A stretch of 64,000 nucleotides of DNA, taken from the NCBI GenBank assembly GCA_000499405.2, contig HG738138.1, forward strand, positions 2,649,868 through 2,713,867. Direction: 5' to 3'. Below, piece by piece: positions 1-14,004 of this stretch. The translations under genes and the position numbers were made by a program. Within the stretch, counting starts at the first letter, position 1; the number at the start of each line of letters is the position of its first letter. The notes under the pieces are model-generated. The model searched no databases, was not told where the DNA came from, and saw only the letters and a program-made list of their open reading frames with translations. Source of the DNA: Onchocerca volvulus. Taxonomy: Eukaryota; Nematoda; Chromadorea; Rhabditida; Onchocercidae.

Positions 1-3000
1 TAAATTCAAACAATCGTTGAGACTTAATTTTTTTTTTAAATGTTGCTAAAAAAATAATCATTTTAATCTATACTTTCATTTGTTTACGAATATAAAAACT
101 CACAGACTATGCAAAGATAACAATTTGTTTGGTCAATGAAAATCTAAAAAAAAATAATGATCTGTGAGTAACAAAGATAATTTGACTTTCACAAATTCAT
201 CTTTTTAACATTGTTTTCCTATTTAATACACAAATCGCTATTGATAAAGGACGAAAAACAAAAATGATAAAAACTTTTCAGGAATTTTCAGAAATGAGAA
301 ATAAAACTTGCCATTCAGTATTCTCCAGCAAATGATGACTGATATCACATTTAAAAGTGAAAGTAATTGATTTAAATTCAAAAAAAAAAAAAAAAACTGA
401 TTGAATAATGTTGTGATTTCTTTTTAATATGTCCAAAAAGATATTCAGACAAATTGAAAACTTAGTTTTTAAATTTTATTGATTTATTGCTATGCTTTCT
501 TGTGAATTTCATCCCAGAACTCTTTAATTTATCTTAAAAACTTGTTTCAATATTTTAGAACTCAATCACTACTACATGACATAGAAATTTTCCGGACCAA
601 GGAAAAAACACCATCAACAAATTTATATACAAAAAAAAAGGGGGCCTTTTCCTTTGAACACTAATCCTTTTGTTTTCTTTTTCTTTTTTTTTTTTTTTTT
701 TATTCAACGAAATTAATTAGTCAATTAGTTTAATATCTTAGCGTTATCTTTCCTTTTAATGATTTATAACGAATTCATTTTATTTTTACCACAAATTCGC
801 CAAAAAAAAAAAAAAAAGTCGTCTACGATAACTAGAAATGTAAATAATTTATTTTCCGTAATATTTATTTCCCGATATTTTCTTTTTAAAGTTACATGAA
901 TATCAAAGAATTAATTAAATAGCTTGTTGTAGTTGAATTAATTTCATATTACTTATTTCTCTCCATCGGAAGCGTTTTTTTATTCATCTGCAATCGAAAT
1001 GAAAATTTGATCTTTAATCTTTCCAATTTACATTTGAAAATGAAAATGGAATGAAATTTTTCTAAATGTTCGTTGTTCATTTCCATACAACATTTCAAAT
1101 TCTCTTCACCGATTGAATTAAAATTTTGATAAAACGATGCATTTGAATAGGCGCGTTTTCTAAGAACTTTCGGAGATTTAAAATTTTGAACAAACGAACA
1201 TTAACATTTTTATTTATATCGAGTAACTGGACCTGACCACGTTTCGCCACGTTTTATGTAGTATATACATATATTGGCAACTATTATTCGTAAGTAATCG
1301 AAATAAAAATTTGGTCTTTAACTTTGTCGATTTTATACTCAAAAATTAAAATAGAATTTATATAAATGGATATAAAATTTAGCATTGTATTAATTTTTTT
1401 TTCTTAAACTCATAGTTTGTTTAAATCTAATCATATTTGGGAAATTTTTTAAGTGCATAAGAAAAAAAAAAAAAAAGAGATCGAAAAGAGTCTGTCAAGA
1501 TTTGTTTCAATGCGTAAAAATTGGTGATATAATAATGGATTCTTAGCAATTCGATATTGATTAAACAATTATAGTTTTCACCAAAAGATGGGAATGAAAT
1601 GCTTATTTAATTGATTTATGGGGATGTATTTTCTCGAGAAATTGTTGCACTCAATTGTTATCCTTACCTGTTATTGAGGTAACAATTGAGTTCAACAATT
1701 TAAATAAGCATTTCAATTTTTCCAACTCTTTTTGAAATCATTTTCCTAATTTTTTTAAACAGAAGCAAAAAAAAAGAAGGCATTTTTTTCTAATTAATTT
1801 TAAGCGAAATAATGAATATTTTAGAACTACTTATTTATCATTAAAATTTAAATATGTAGTAGAAATGATGTCCTTAATTTGCACTTCTCCATCCTATATT
1901 TATGCACTGTAATTAACCTATTTTCTTATTTTTAATGTAAATGTTCGATTATTTATTACTTACGTAAATGTGCGATGTAAATGTTTGATTATTTCTATCG
2001 TCTAAGATGGATTTATAATTTATCACTTCCATTGTACAGATATACTTGATTTAACAGATTTTTAATTTTTAGGGGAAAAAAAAAGGAGAAATTTTGAAAC
2101 AAAGAGAAAAGGAAAAAGGCAAAAATCGGAGAAGAAAAATTCTGGATTTTTACTTAAACTTTGAGTGTAACATGATTTCACGAACTTTTTTGCTAATTTT
2201 TTGTGTTCTATCATCTACATAAACTCATACCCCCGATATTCATTAATTATCATGATAGAGGAGAGTGGTATGACTAAAATCCTTTTATGCCACAACCTTT
2301 CTTTGCTGTAAAATTTCTTTCAAAATTTCGAAGTATCTGATCTGTGCACGTAAATATTTGATTTTCATTTCGTTGCATTCATTTTTTCTGAAAACTAGAT
2401 ATTACACATGAGTAAATCCAGGTAATATTATCTATTTTTGACTACACATTGCATAGCATTATTTATTTTTCAAGTAATAATATCGATCGTCAAAAGGTCA
2501 AAATCTTTCAGGAAGTTTTTCAACGTTTGTATTCAGCATACGATTCATGCTACTATCCGACAATATGTTATCCTAACGTGAAACGATTGTGAATTAAAAA
2601 AAAAAAAAAAAACAACTTTTCCTCAATTTTAATACTTTTCTTAATCTTAAAATAGTTTTTAAATTTGACTAAATTTTATAGGTGTTGTATGTACTTAAAT
2701 CTTCTCATATACTGTATGCGAATAATGCTATGCTGATTGACTAAGTCAAAGTTCAATTACTTCAGATTGTACTTTTATCTGTCCCTGTTGTAACTGATTA
2801 ATACATAGTGATGATGTAATGATGAATAATTCATTCATTGATTAACAAACTTGATAATATGTATTACATCCTGGCAGTAATTACAGAGTGTTAAAGATAT
2901 TAATCAAAAAAATTAATCGATTGATTAATGAAGAAAATGTTGAATGACCTATGAGAGGTATCAATTAAAGAAAGGAAAACAGAAGATTATTACGAAAAAA

Positions 3001-6000
3001 AAGGATACTAATTAAATCTAACGAATAAATTGAAGGAATAAATGAATATGAATCATATTTTGTCGCATTCGCACATATATATCTCATCTTATCGCTATGC
3101 ATAAGCAAATAGTTTAATGTAAAAAGTGCTTGCAAATCAATGATGGTAATTTTAACAATGAAAAAAACTAATTATGATTAAGACATGGAATTTGTAAAAA
3201 AAAAAAAAAAAAGAAAAGAAACGATACCGATGGATTAAAATTAACAAAAACAACAGAACTCACAAATTATGAATACAACAATTGTAACAAATATTGATTT
3301 AAGATTTGATAGATATGACAATGTTAAAGATTAAGATACGAAAGATAAGTTAAAGTGATGTTAAAGATATGATAAAATTACAAAAAATTAGCATTTGCAA
3401 TATTTGAATAGAAATTATTGCACTAATAAACCAGAATTATTTGATTGATTATGCAAATGATGCATATTTTAACTTCATAATGATAGTAATAATGTCTTAA
3501 TGAATAAATTCAAGCAATAACATATCTTAAATATTACTTTGAAACTTTTTTACGAAAAAATTTTAAACTTCAATTTCGAAACAAATAACAGATATGCCTC
3601 AACAAGTCGATAAAAAGTATATGTGTCAGAGTAGTAATGATAATAATTGATGGCAATGATAGGTGGTAAAATTGTTGATGACTATGATATTAGTAAAGAG
3701 TATTCATGATAATTGTAATGGTAATGGTGATAATAATGGCAATAACTGAAAAAGTTTCAAGATGAAGAAATAAAATATGACAATTATACAAAAATCCTCG
3801 AATGTTCAATTTGCAATTTGAAAATTGCTAAAAACTATTTGAATGGGAAGATAATTTTATGTTTGTCTGTAATTTTTTTTTTTTTTTTTTGAGAGGGGAT
3901 GTATAACTAACACAAATCATTGTTACGCATTTCTTGTTTTTCTTTAAAATTATCAATTTTTTAAATAAATTGTTAAATTTGTTTTGAATCAGGCATTCTG
4001 TTGCATTCATTATCTTTTCTAGTTTTTCAGACAAAAATTCAAATTTTATTACTTGGGATTTCTTCCAAATTTTCCAGATAATTCAGTAATTTTGCAAATG
4101 TCAACTTTATTCCAATATCTATTTGGCTTAAGTTGGCAAAAAGGAGAAGTAGAAAAAATCGAAGAAGCACGAAAGAAATGAATAAAATATGCCTTTCAAG
4201 TGTTTTTTGAAAAGCAAAAATGTCATCGAAGGAACAGGATGCGGCAGTCATTCGAAATCTTTTGCAATTTCGCTCTTTTCGCGCTCTACACGAAACAATA
4301 ATCAGAACTTGCAAATAGAATTTTAAACTTTATTTAATTTCAAACCTTTCTTTTAATTTCACCTCCTCTCTTTCCTCTTTCCTCTCGCAATCCTTCAAAA
4401 ATTCATATCTAACTCATCAAATGAATTGATACATTTTATCAACAAATTTTTTATCATTGAATCCTTCATTCGTTCCTCCTTTCCTTCCTTCCTTACCTCA
4501 TCTTTGTCTTGTTTTTTTTTTTGATTTGCAAGAGTTTTGATTAATGACACTTGTATAAATTTTATTAAATATTTAGTAGCTATATAAACATTGCTTATAA
4601 AATCAGTAATTTATTGGTTTTTTTCAAACATTTAAAATTTTCATCCAAAATTATTTTTAGTTGAAATAATCGAATTAAATTGTTATCATACTATGGTAAC
4701 TTGTAAGAAAATAATTTATATTACAGTATGACTTCTTCATTTAGTAATGATGATACTAATAATATTGCAGTAATTAATTTTATAAGCGAATTCTGATTTC
4801 AGCTAAAATCTCTCATTAATTTCAGAATGCTGGGATGAATCATCCAATTTTATTGAAAATTTTGGAAAATTTGCATTCTTTTCCGATTACATATATGCAT
4901 TTTTTATTTTTTTTACTTTTCATTACAATTATGATTTAGAAAAAATTAATTTCATTAAACTGTTTAATAGTATCTGAGCATATTTTTAGGTAAATAAGTT
5001 CTAGTATTGCAATAATTTTAAGTTAAGGATCTAGAAATTGATTTTATGATTAAAATTTGAAAAAGTTTGTTCATGAAAGTGAGCTTATTTCTGATAATTA
5101 ATATCAAATTGAAATTTTCTTGAGTTTCTTTAATAGTGATTCAAAAAGGAAAAAACTATACTAAAGATACAAGCAACAACTATTTTTTTACCAATCTCCG
5201 TTCGATGATTTCATATAAACAAAATGAAAATTTGAAATATTCTTATCATGATTCAACATCAAATAATTTCGAAAAGGCAAATTTCTGTTTTTTTCTTTTT
5301 CTCCTAAATAATTTATGCTACTAAATTTGATAGCGACCTTTCGTCCTTAACGTTTCATTATGGTGAAATCAATAGTAATCCTTCGGAAGATGTCTTTTTT
5401 TATGAAAAAAAAAAAAAAAAAAAAAAAACGAAACCACAAACTTTTATGCATTTGAACGTCAATAAAGTCTATGTGAATGAGAAAAATTTTCCATTTTAAA
5501 ATCCTTCATATTTTCCTCATTCTTCAAAAATGAAATAATAATGAAAATGCAAAATGAAGTGAAGTATGTCTCAGTAATTTACCTCAATCTATGTATAAAT
5601 TTATTTTTTCATTTTTGATTTTGATTTCTTCTAATTTTTTATTTAAAAATTAGTTTATTTAATATTCCTTCATCATTATTTTTATTTAATTCTCCTCTAT
5701 TATTTTTAATTTCTTGCTCTATCATAATGATTCATTTTCGTTATTTGATCTCTTTCGACAAAATGAAAATATTCAAAAATTGTTCACAAAATTGCAAAGT
5801 TTTGATTAAGCTGTTCATTCACTCCCTGCTGATTCTTTATTTCGTCATGAGCATTGATTTGAAATTGAAATATTATAAGAATAAGACAGATTGGAAGAAG
5901 TATTTTGATCACTAACGTTGAAAATTTTTCTTTTTTTCTTTTTTTTTTTATGAGATATTTATCTGATAAAAAGTGATTTGAATGATAAAAACATTTATAT

Positions 6001-6837
6001 GCATGATGATGGAGCAATTCATCATCTAACCTTTTGTAATTATGTATTACTATGATGTCACAAAGAATTCGATTCTGAATTCTAAATTATCGTTCAATTT
6101 AAATTATTCCATTCTAATTTTTGATTTTTTTTTGATTTGAATTATTCCATTTCTTTTTTTAATTATTCCATTATTTTTGAATGTTTCGTTTCAAAAAAAA
6201 AAGGGTACATTTATGGGAATATTTCAACTTTTAAATACATTCCGTTGTTCAAATTTATTATATGAAATATTTCTATCGGGGGCAATGATTTTTTAAGAAT
6301 GCGAATTTTTCGAAATTACTGTTTTATGCTAACTTTGCTCTCCTTTTTATTGATTGAAACAGTGAAAATAAATTAAAATTCCAATTTTCTCAACTGTTCT
6401 AACTATCATAACAAATTTTGATGAATTTTTCTATTTCTCGAATGTCGAATGATTTATTTTATACGCTACATTACTTCAACTTATGCCATTAAAAGAAAAG
6501 CCATTTTTCTCAAACTTGATTGCCTCTTAATTTGTTCCAATTTTCCTCCACTTCTTCTACTATTCCTGCTACTCCTCTTCTCATAATATGGTTACGGTAT
6601 TGGAAAGTAATATTTAAAAGAAAAATTCGTTTTTCCTTTTTAAAAGTTAAAAATCAACTGATTGCAAAACAAATTATGCTAAAGTCTCGAGTAAACATTA
6701 ACTAATATGTCGTTGCTTGTTTCCCAAGAATCATTTCATTGATAATATCAGGAAAATTTTCAGGATTTGCATAAGGAATCCTGGATGATAACCATTTCTT
6801 CCTTCTTTCAAAGGTTCGTTTTCTACTGAATGTTTTC
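1..6837. other. Gene-poor AT-rich stretch
   Basis: No coding exon is supported on either strand. The sequence is A/T-rich with many A or T runs of 10 to 25 bases. Open frames here, such as one on the minus strand at 4039-4314, have no recognisable family motif and no supporting splice neighbours. The one structured element is an inverted repeat at 1596-1714, listed separately. Confidence 0.6.
1596..1714. repeat. Large imperfect inverted repeat (hairpin, MITE-like)
   Basis: The outer arms GAAATGCTTATTTA (from 1596) and TAAATAAGCATTTC (to 1714) are reverse complements. Inner arms of about 24 bases, AATTGTTGCACTCAATTGTT (about 1640) and AACAATTGAGTTCAACAATT (about 1681), pair with one mismatch around a loop of roughly 12 bases. 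The left side carries about 29 extra unpaired bases between outer and inner arms. The shape suggests a small non-autonomous element or a relic of one; no target-site duplication was established. Confidence 0.6.
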
Positions 6838-6909
6838 ATGTATTTTTCCGATTTTTACTATAAATTTTGCAAAATTATCAAATTAGAGAAAATCGTACGA
6901 ACGTATGCA

Positions 6910-9298
6910 TTTGTTTTTTATTTTTTATTTTTGATATTTGGCGGGAGCATTTCTGATACCATTTGTGATTCGTTCATATTTTTCAGAGGACTACTTTTCA
7001 TCTTGGAGACAATATGGTGTCAACTACTGAGCATTGGTGGACTTGGAATGTGCAAAATTTGTCCATTTTTCAAAGTAATGATTTTAATCTTTGACCTTAA
7101 ATTTTGATGAATTTCGAACAGATTATTAATTTCAAGTTTTTCATTTTGAAAGGTCATTAGTATCAATGTGATACAATTTTATAGGGTACCGGAATAGCAA
7201 CTGTTTTGATGGCGTTTTGGCTCAGCATTTTTTACATTGTAGTTTTAAGTTGGGAATCACTTCGATTGGATTCAATTGTACCGTGGCGAAATTGTGATCC
7301 TGAGTAAATTGATTTGATTTAAAATTTTTGAAATTTTCAATTTTTTATATCAAACAATTCGCAGTATTGCGAAAATAACTAATTTTTTTTTTTTAATTTG
7401 CAATCAAATAATTCGTATAAAAAAGACTAGAATAATAAAATTAATTAGAAATTCAAATTAATTTTATTAATGCTTAACAAAATTCGATATTTCTTAATCA
7501 GTAATTAAGAATTGATAAAATCAGGAACCATCTATTTTTGCAGATGGAACATTCCTCGATGTCGCAATGAATACGAATCATTAATTTGTGATAGTAACCG
7601 AACAATTGCGAAGTATTTCAATGTACAAGTTCAGTAAAAACGTATACTACTTCCTATTAATTTTGGGAATTTGGGTAAAATGGTTTTTAAGAAATATCCG
7701 GAAAAAAAAAAGAAAATCCTCGGAAGTACAAAAAAAAAAAAAAAAAAATTTCCAAAAAATTCAGAAGAGGATAAATTCCTAGACAGAATTTGTGAAATTT
7801 GATGAATAAATACCGAAGTAAAATTTAAGGTTTTAACAAATGATCATTTGAACGAATACAGTAAACAATTCTTGGTTGATCCAAAATCGAATTGAACCAT
7901 TTGTAGTGATAATGATCTGAGTGTACAATCACCTGTTAAAAAATTCTGGGAGTTTGTTTATGTTTGTCAAAATTAAATTAAAAAGTTTTCGTTTTTTCCT
8001 TCTGTGCAAAACTTTTTCCGAAACTTACATATCATATCAAATTTGATTTCAAAAAAAAAAAAAAGGTTTCGGATTAAAACAATAGTTTCCAGCTATCATC
8101 AGTTTCGGAATCGAAGAACCGGGAGGATTACGTTGGAATCTTGCTTTCTATTTACTATTCGCATGGATAATGTGCTATTTGTGTATCTTTAAGGGTATTT
8201 GATGGACTGAAAAGGTTTGTTTTCAATTTTATTAAATTAATTTTGGAATTTCTTTTTTTCCTTTTTTTTTTTCAGAATACAGTAATTGGTTGATAAAAAT
8301 GTACATTATCAAAGATAACAATGAATGTATTATAACTTGCAGCATGCAGAAATATTTTCAAAGTTCAAAATGCTTTGAAAATATGTAGAATATAGTGGGA
8401 ATTTTAATTTATTGATCGTTGTTATGATAAATGATAGATTATAGGTTGCAGATCGTTTATTTACCCATCATTTCCATATGTAATGTTTCTTTGCTTGCTG
8501 ATACGTGGATTATCATTGCTGAGCGCAGGTTTGGGCCTCGAATTCTACCTGAAACCAAATTTTGAAAAGCTTCTCGAGAGTAAAGTATGGGTGGATGCTG
8601 TCACAAATTTTCTTTTCATATGACCTTGGCTTAGGCGCTCTTGTCGCACTTGGTAGTTACAATTCGTATCATAATAACATCTAAAGGTATCGTATAGTAT
8701 TCTTTAATCTAACATCCGTCAAATTATCATTTTTATCACTTTTGAAAGTTTAATTTTCCTCAAATTTTCTAGGTAATCATTGATAATATGCTTTGTAAAT
8801 AGTGCTACAAGCGTTTTCGTTGGCTTTGACAACTTTTCATTCATTGGCTTCGTGGCTATTGAACAAGGTAAACCTGTTGAAGAGGTAAGATATTCAAATT
8901 TTACTTCTAATTTTGAATTCAGTTGAAATTGAATGAAATTTTGTCAGTTGAAATTTTTGCTTCAACGGTTGATGAATGGCAATCAATGTTTGCGGAATCT
9001 TTATTGAAAATTTTTTAATTGATTTTAATAAGTTTCTTTTCTTGAATGGTTGAAGTTTTAATTGAATTTAAATTTTCAAGAAATTTATCTAATCCTTGGC
9101 AATATTTTGTGAAATTTTTGTTCGACAAGAATGATTTTAGGTAGCACAATCCGATCCAGACCTCCTTTTTCTGGCTTATCCATCCGGAATTCTACAACTG
9201 CCATACACAAATGTTTGTTCAATCCTCTTCTTTACAACATTTTTATTCTTGGGCATTGATTCACAAGCAAGTTACTATAAGTATTTGAATTCAATTTA
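6910..9298 (+). pseudogene. Decayed SLC6 (snf-type) sodium:neurotransmitter symporter
   Basis: Consecutive segments read as an SLC6 transporter: YFLFLIFGG (about 6916), GGLGMCKICPFFK ending at 7074, a TM3 block starting GTGIATVLMAFWLSIFYIVV (7185-7303), WNIPRCRNEYESL (7544-7633), SPVKKFWE (about 7930), LRVFDGLK (about 8195), FPYVMFLCLLIRG through KVWVDAVT (about 8452-8600), NSATSVFVGF to GKPVEE (8798-8884) and VAQSDPDLLFLAYPSGILQL (9141-9298). The early splice junctions still phase correctly. The later part is broken: a frameshift after KVWVDAVT sends the frame to TGA although the shifted frame resumes with [19 protein letters not shown]; another break follows NNI; part of the next exon is missing before NSATS; and the last block stops shortly after LGIDSQ. 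The first transmembrane helix and all helices after about TM7 are absent. It is most likely a dead copy of a snf gene; sequencing error could explain one lesion but not all. Confidence 0.85.
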
Positions 9299-12200
9299 GA
9301 CTTAATTAATAATATTCTAAAATTCGAATAATTTGCAAGATGTGCTTTGTCATTTTTATATTTAATTTTATATAAAACTTATAAAATTTACTCAATTAGG
9401 AGTAAAGTTATATTCGATAATCTTATCAATCACATTTGAAAAACTCATATTTGATAATAGTTGATAATCTTATTATCTCTTTAGCTTTTTTTTTTTCGAA
9501 GTGAAAATTGTAGAGATAAAATTTTAAGGGAATTTTAAAGAATTTCAAAAAGAATTCAAAATAAACCGTCTAAACTTACTTCATATGTGATAACTAGTGA
9601 TTGTACGAGTGATGTTATCAGCAATGGTATTAAGGCTTCTGTTCTTAAAGTATTTTCCTGATATACAACAGTTAACACTCGTAAATTAGTTCAACATGTA
9701 CTTTATTATTTATTTCTTTGTTTATTTGCTTTTGACAGTTTCAAAGCAATAATTTCGTTTTAGAGATTTGAAAAACTATTTCAGCCAAAGATACAAATTG
9801 AATTAGATTGCAGTGTTAAGCATCAATTAATGGAATGAGAAAAATGATTCTCATTTGTGAAAAAAAGTTTGTAAATGTAATTTTTATGTCTTCAAAAACT
9901 TTTACTTTACTTCCAGATAAATACTTTAATTTTCTTAACAGCTTGAAATGGTGTTATCACTTAAAACTTTTATTTACATAACAATGATATTTTATTTATA
10001 CATTGAAAAATTGCATTATGAGGTTCAAAATGGAAAAAGGTAAAATGTTCGTAAAAGGAAGCAAAAGAAGTATAGGTCAGTCTGATATTGTCAAAATTGT
10101 CTTATCTAAATTGATTTCAAAAAAAAAAACGAAAAAGTAGAAAGAAGAACAAATATTAAGTAAGTACTCCTTCCACAAAATTCGGTTTCGAATATCACAT
10201 AGAATATCGATGATTAGCATTTTTGCAAATTGATTTGCCTGAAACACACATGTATATTCTGGATGTATTAATTAAGTTGGTACCATGATATGTTGGCAGC
10301 CTAGATCATGTGGACTGATTATCAGTTGTCTTAATAATGATATGATAAGATAAATGGTAAAGTACCTGGTAAGAAAAGTGAATTAGGAAGAGAGGCGTGA
10401 TTTTAGTAAAGAATTAATTAGCTGTCAAAAATTATCATTAAAAAAAAAGTGGTATCGATGTTATTGTGCGTTACGTAAATTTTCGAATAAATAAAACATA
10501 AATTCATGAAAATATAAATCTAATGATGGAAAAAAATTTCATTCTGAATATTTCCATTTCAAAGCAAATTCCAAAATGAAGCTGATCTTTTTTCTCGGTC
10601 AAAGAATGAACGATCTAATTGAGGATTTTGGACGACTAACTTGAATTCCATTTTCAAAAATATGGTCTATAATTTCCTGAATGTAAAGGATTTTATTCGT
10701 ACAAAAACTCGAAACTAACAGGATTTCATTTATTAGAATAGAATTCCCCTTTCGGCATTTTGGTTCAAATGTGACTGGAATTAATTTTGCGGTAATTATT
10801 CAAAATTTGAATATTAGAAACGAATAATGGATTTAAATTTTTATCTCTACGAATGTCTTCTTTTCATCAATAAATCATAATGACAAAGCCTTCGCTTAGG
10901 TATTTTGAAGTTATTTGAGAAGTTATGCCACCCATGAAGTTCACCATTACTTTCAACTGTTCGATGACAAATCAATGACATCATCTACTTAACAAAAACC
11001 AATAAATTAATTTATCACAAAACATGGCAAGAAACGAAAACATATGAATTCAACAAAAAAAAAAAAAACAAAAATATTGCAATTTTTTGCATTCTCAAGC
11101 AATTTAGAGTTATTTTTTTCGGCAGAATAACGACTTATTTCTTTAAAAAATAAGATTTTGTCCAAATTTGAAGTTTGGCCAAAATCTTATAGATTTATAG
11201 GAGTAAAATTATCATTATACTGGCATTAAAATTACATTTAGATGTTTGTCCTGAAAAAATTTGACCAAAATCTGATGAATCTATAGAAATAAAATTATTA
11301 AACTATCATTAAAATAACATTTAGCTATTTGTGGCGAACAATTACGCATACAAAGTTCAAATTTGTAAAAATTGACGTAACCTACAACAATTCAGCTTAC
11401 TTAGACAACATGAATTGGAAATTTAATTAGTAATTAATTAGGGCGATGAATGTCGAAAGGATTGTTTTGCTGTAGTAATGTAAAAGAATGTGATTTTGAT
11501 TAATTTCTTTTCTGTTTATGATGACATAAATTTATCATTATATCAAATTTCCGATAAAGAAAAATTATTATTGTTGAAAAAACTGAGATCAAATTTCTCA
11601 ACAGAATATTCGATCTTAGACGAAATGAAGAGCTTCGAATGATGTTTATTGATTTTAATCAACTTCAGTCTTTTAATTTTTTTTCTGATAAAAAAAAAAA
11701 GCCAAGAAAATTGAATGAACAATCATTTTTTTGATCTTTTCATTTTTATCTTCTTAATTTTTACAAAAATTTCTAATTGGAATAATTGTTGTTTAGCTAA
11801 TATGAAATTTCATTTTCTTTTTCTTCATTATTTTTTAAAATTTTCATTTCATTTTTTCTTTGAATTATTTTCTTGTCTTTTAAAGCATTCTTTTTCATTT
11901 ATGAAGCAATTAGGCTCGACAAAAATTCTTTGAATTTTTATGTCAAACAATATCTCTTATGACGTATGCAAGAAAGAAAAAAAAAGCAACTTTAAATCGA
12001 AAATCAATGATGCATTTCTCCCGTTCAATTATTAATTCAACAAATGAATTCAGTATATTGAAGAGCTTTTTTTTTCAGTTTAATACAATTGATTGATTTT
12101 CTCGCTTATGAAATAAACAAAAGTTGTAATTGTATAAACTTCCCATTCTCGTCCCATTTATATTCAGTTTGAAGAAATTTGCTGACTTTTTAATATATTT

Positions 12201-13990
12201 ATTGTATAATTTCAAAAATTTTCTTATTTTTTATTTTCTTTTTTCTTTCTTCCTAAGCCTAAGCTTAATATTTCAATAAATTTTGGTTAAAATGATTAAC
12301 AATAAATGTTGAAATTATTATCGAAAGTATGATATTTTACTTTTCTTTTATTATTGGCAGTATGTTAAATTTGATAAATGTTCATTTGTGAAATTTTTTT
12401 TTTAAAAAGTTACAATTTTTTTGTTAAAAAAAAAAAAAAAGAAGCATATCATCAACGAATATATATGTATACAAAATCCGTAAATTAATACTTTATTCAC
12501 GCAATCATTTACGTTCCCTTTTTTGTTGTCCCCGTTTTTTTTTGATTTGATTTAAATGTCAACAGAGATGAACTTTTAAGAATGTAAATAATTTTTTTTC
12601 TTTCTTTTTTTTTTTTTTTTTTTTTTTTTTTGGATTTAAAAGTGTGCTCTTTGTGGCAAAGTTCATGGAATGAATGAATTTTGAAATACCAGTGCTAAAA
12701 TGTTCAGAGCAATTTTTAAAATTGCCCCCAAATGATAATTTGTATTTATTTCCTAACATTCAAATTCTATTCCGTCCTTTCTTTCTTTCTGTCTTTTTTG
12801 TATTAACATTTTTTAATCATTTCCATAAAAATAATCATTAATTGATCGAATAAAATAATCATTGATTTTTATCAATGAATACTGTCGAATGAATCATATT
12901 ACAGTTTATTCAGTAATATTATGTGGAGAAGAGTTATTTTTTATTAATGACTGAAAGTTAAGTAACTTTCAAACTATTCGAGTGAGTTAAAAATTCGAAA
13001 GTAAAATTCTTTCAAAAATTGATAGTAATTTTTGAAAGCTTTCTAATTTCGGTAAAAGATTTTGCAAAATTATGATTATCGAATATTTGCTTAAATATTG
13101 TTCATCGGTTCTCCTACAATTCAAATTCAAATGAATCATTTAATCTTCATTCCAATAAAAACATTAATCCATCACGAGTTATCATTCATTATCACTCAAA
13201 TGGTTAAGAGCTTTCTGATTTGTTGAAAATTGGAAATCATAAAACATTTTGTATATATCTATTTGCCTGTAAACTTAAATATATTTAACAATTATATGTG
13301 TAGAGACACAAATGTGATTAAATTTGTTAAAAAGGGTAAAGAATGTGAAAAAGGCCAAAAGATTATGGCTAGATAATAACCAATTTTGCTCCATGGCTCC
13401 CATGGTAACTGGGCCAAGTTAAATCATTCAGCGGATAAACCAACAATTAACTTGACACAATCAACAACAATTCATAACTTTTCTTTTTTTCTCGAGAAAA
13501 AAAAAAAACTGATTTTGAAAAAACAGGAGAATGGATTTGATGCTCATTTTCATCAATAACATTGCCATAACATTTATTTACCTTTTTTACGTTACTGTAT
13601 TTTGTATGCATGATATACTTTTTTTTCTATTTACATTTTTTAATTTTTTGAATTTTTTTAAAATTATTTGAAAAGTTAAAATTTTCAAACTGGTTTTTTA
13701 AATTTTAATTCCAGTAAATATTTTAGATTCAATTGAAAGTTTAGAAAATTTAATCAGTTGTTCTAAGACAATATTATTGTAGAATCAATTAATGAATTAG
13801 TTTTATAAAAATTATCAAGTACTCTAATTGGTAACATTTCTAATTAATTAATTAAGGATAATGGTATAGTGGATAAAAAAGATATCAATTAAAATTAGTA
13901 ATAATAATAATTATTTCAAATACTATAGCAAATGATACGTTTACCTATATTAATTATATTCATACAGTATGAATAACGATTAATAATCAC
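9299..13990. other. Intergenic, no gene seen
   Basis: About 4.7 kb of AT-rich sequence between the SLC6 relic and the DM-domain gene. I see no exon with family similarity. It contains an imperfect tandem duplication at about 11170-11345. Confidence 0.55.
11170..11345. repeat. Imperfect tandem duplication, 86-bp period
   Basis: The block beginning TTTGGCCAAAATCT at 11174 recurs as TTTGACCAAAATCT at 11260, and the matching continues through ATAGATTTATAGGAGTAAAA versus GAATCTATAGAAATAAAA and on to CATTTAGATGTTTGT versus CATTTAGCTATTTGT. There are two copies with scattered substitutions. No coding role is seen. Confidence 0.6.
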
Positions 13991-14004
13991 TTTCAGGTGA
14001 TCAT

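Noticed and set aside
4039..4314. 91-codon minus-strand open frame with a hydrophobic segment
   Set aside because: The hydrophobic stretch arises from AT-rich codons; no signal peptide at the start, no motif and no exon partners.
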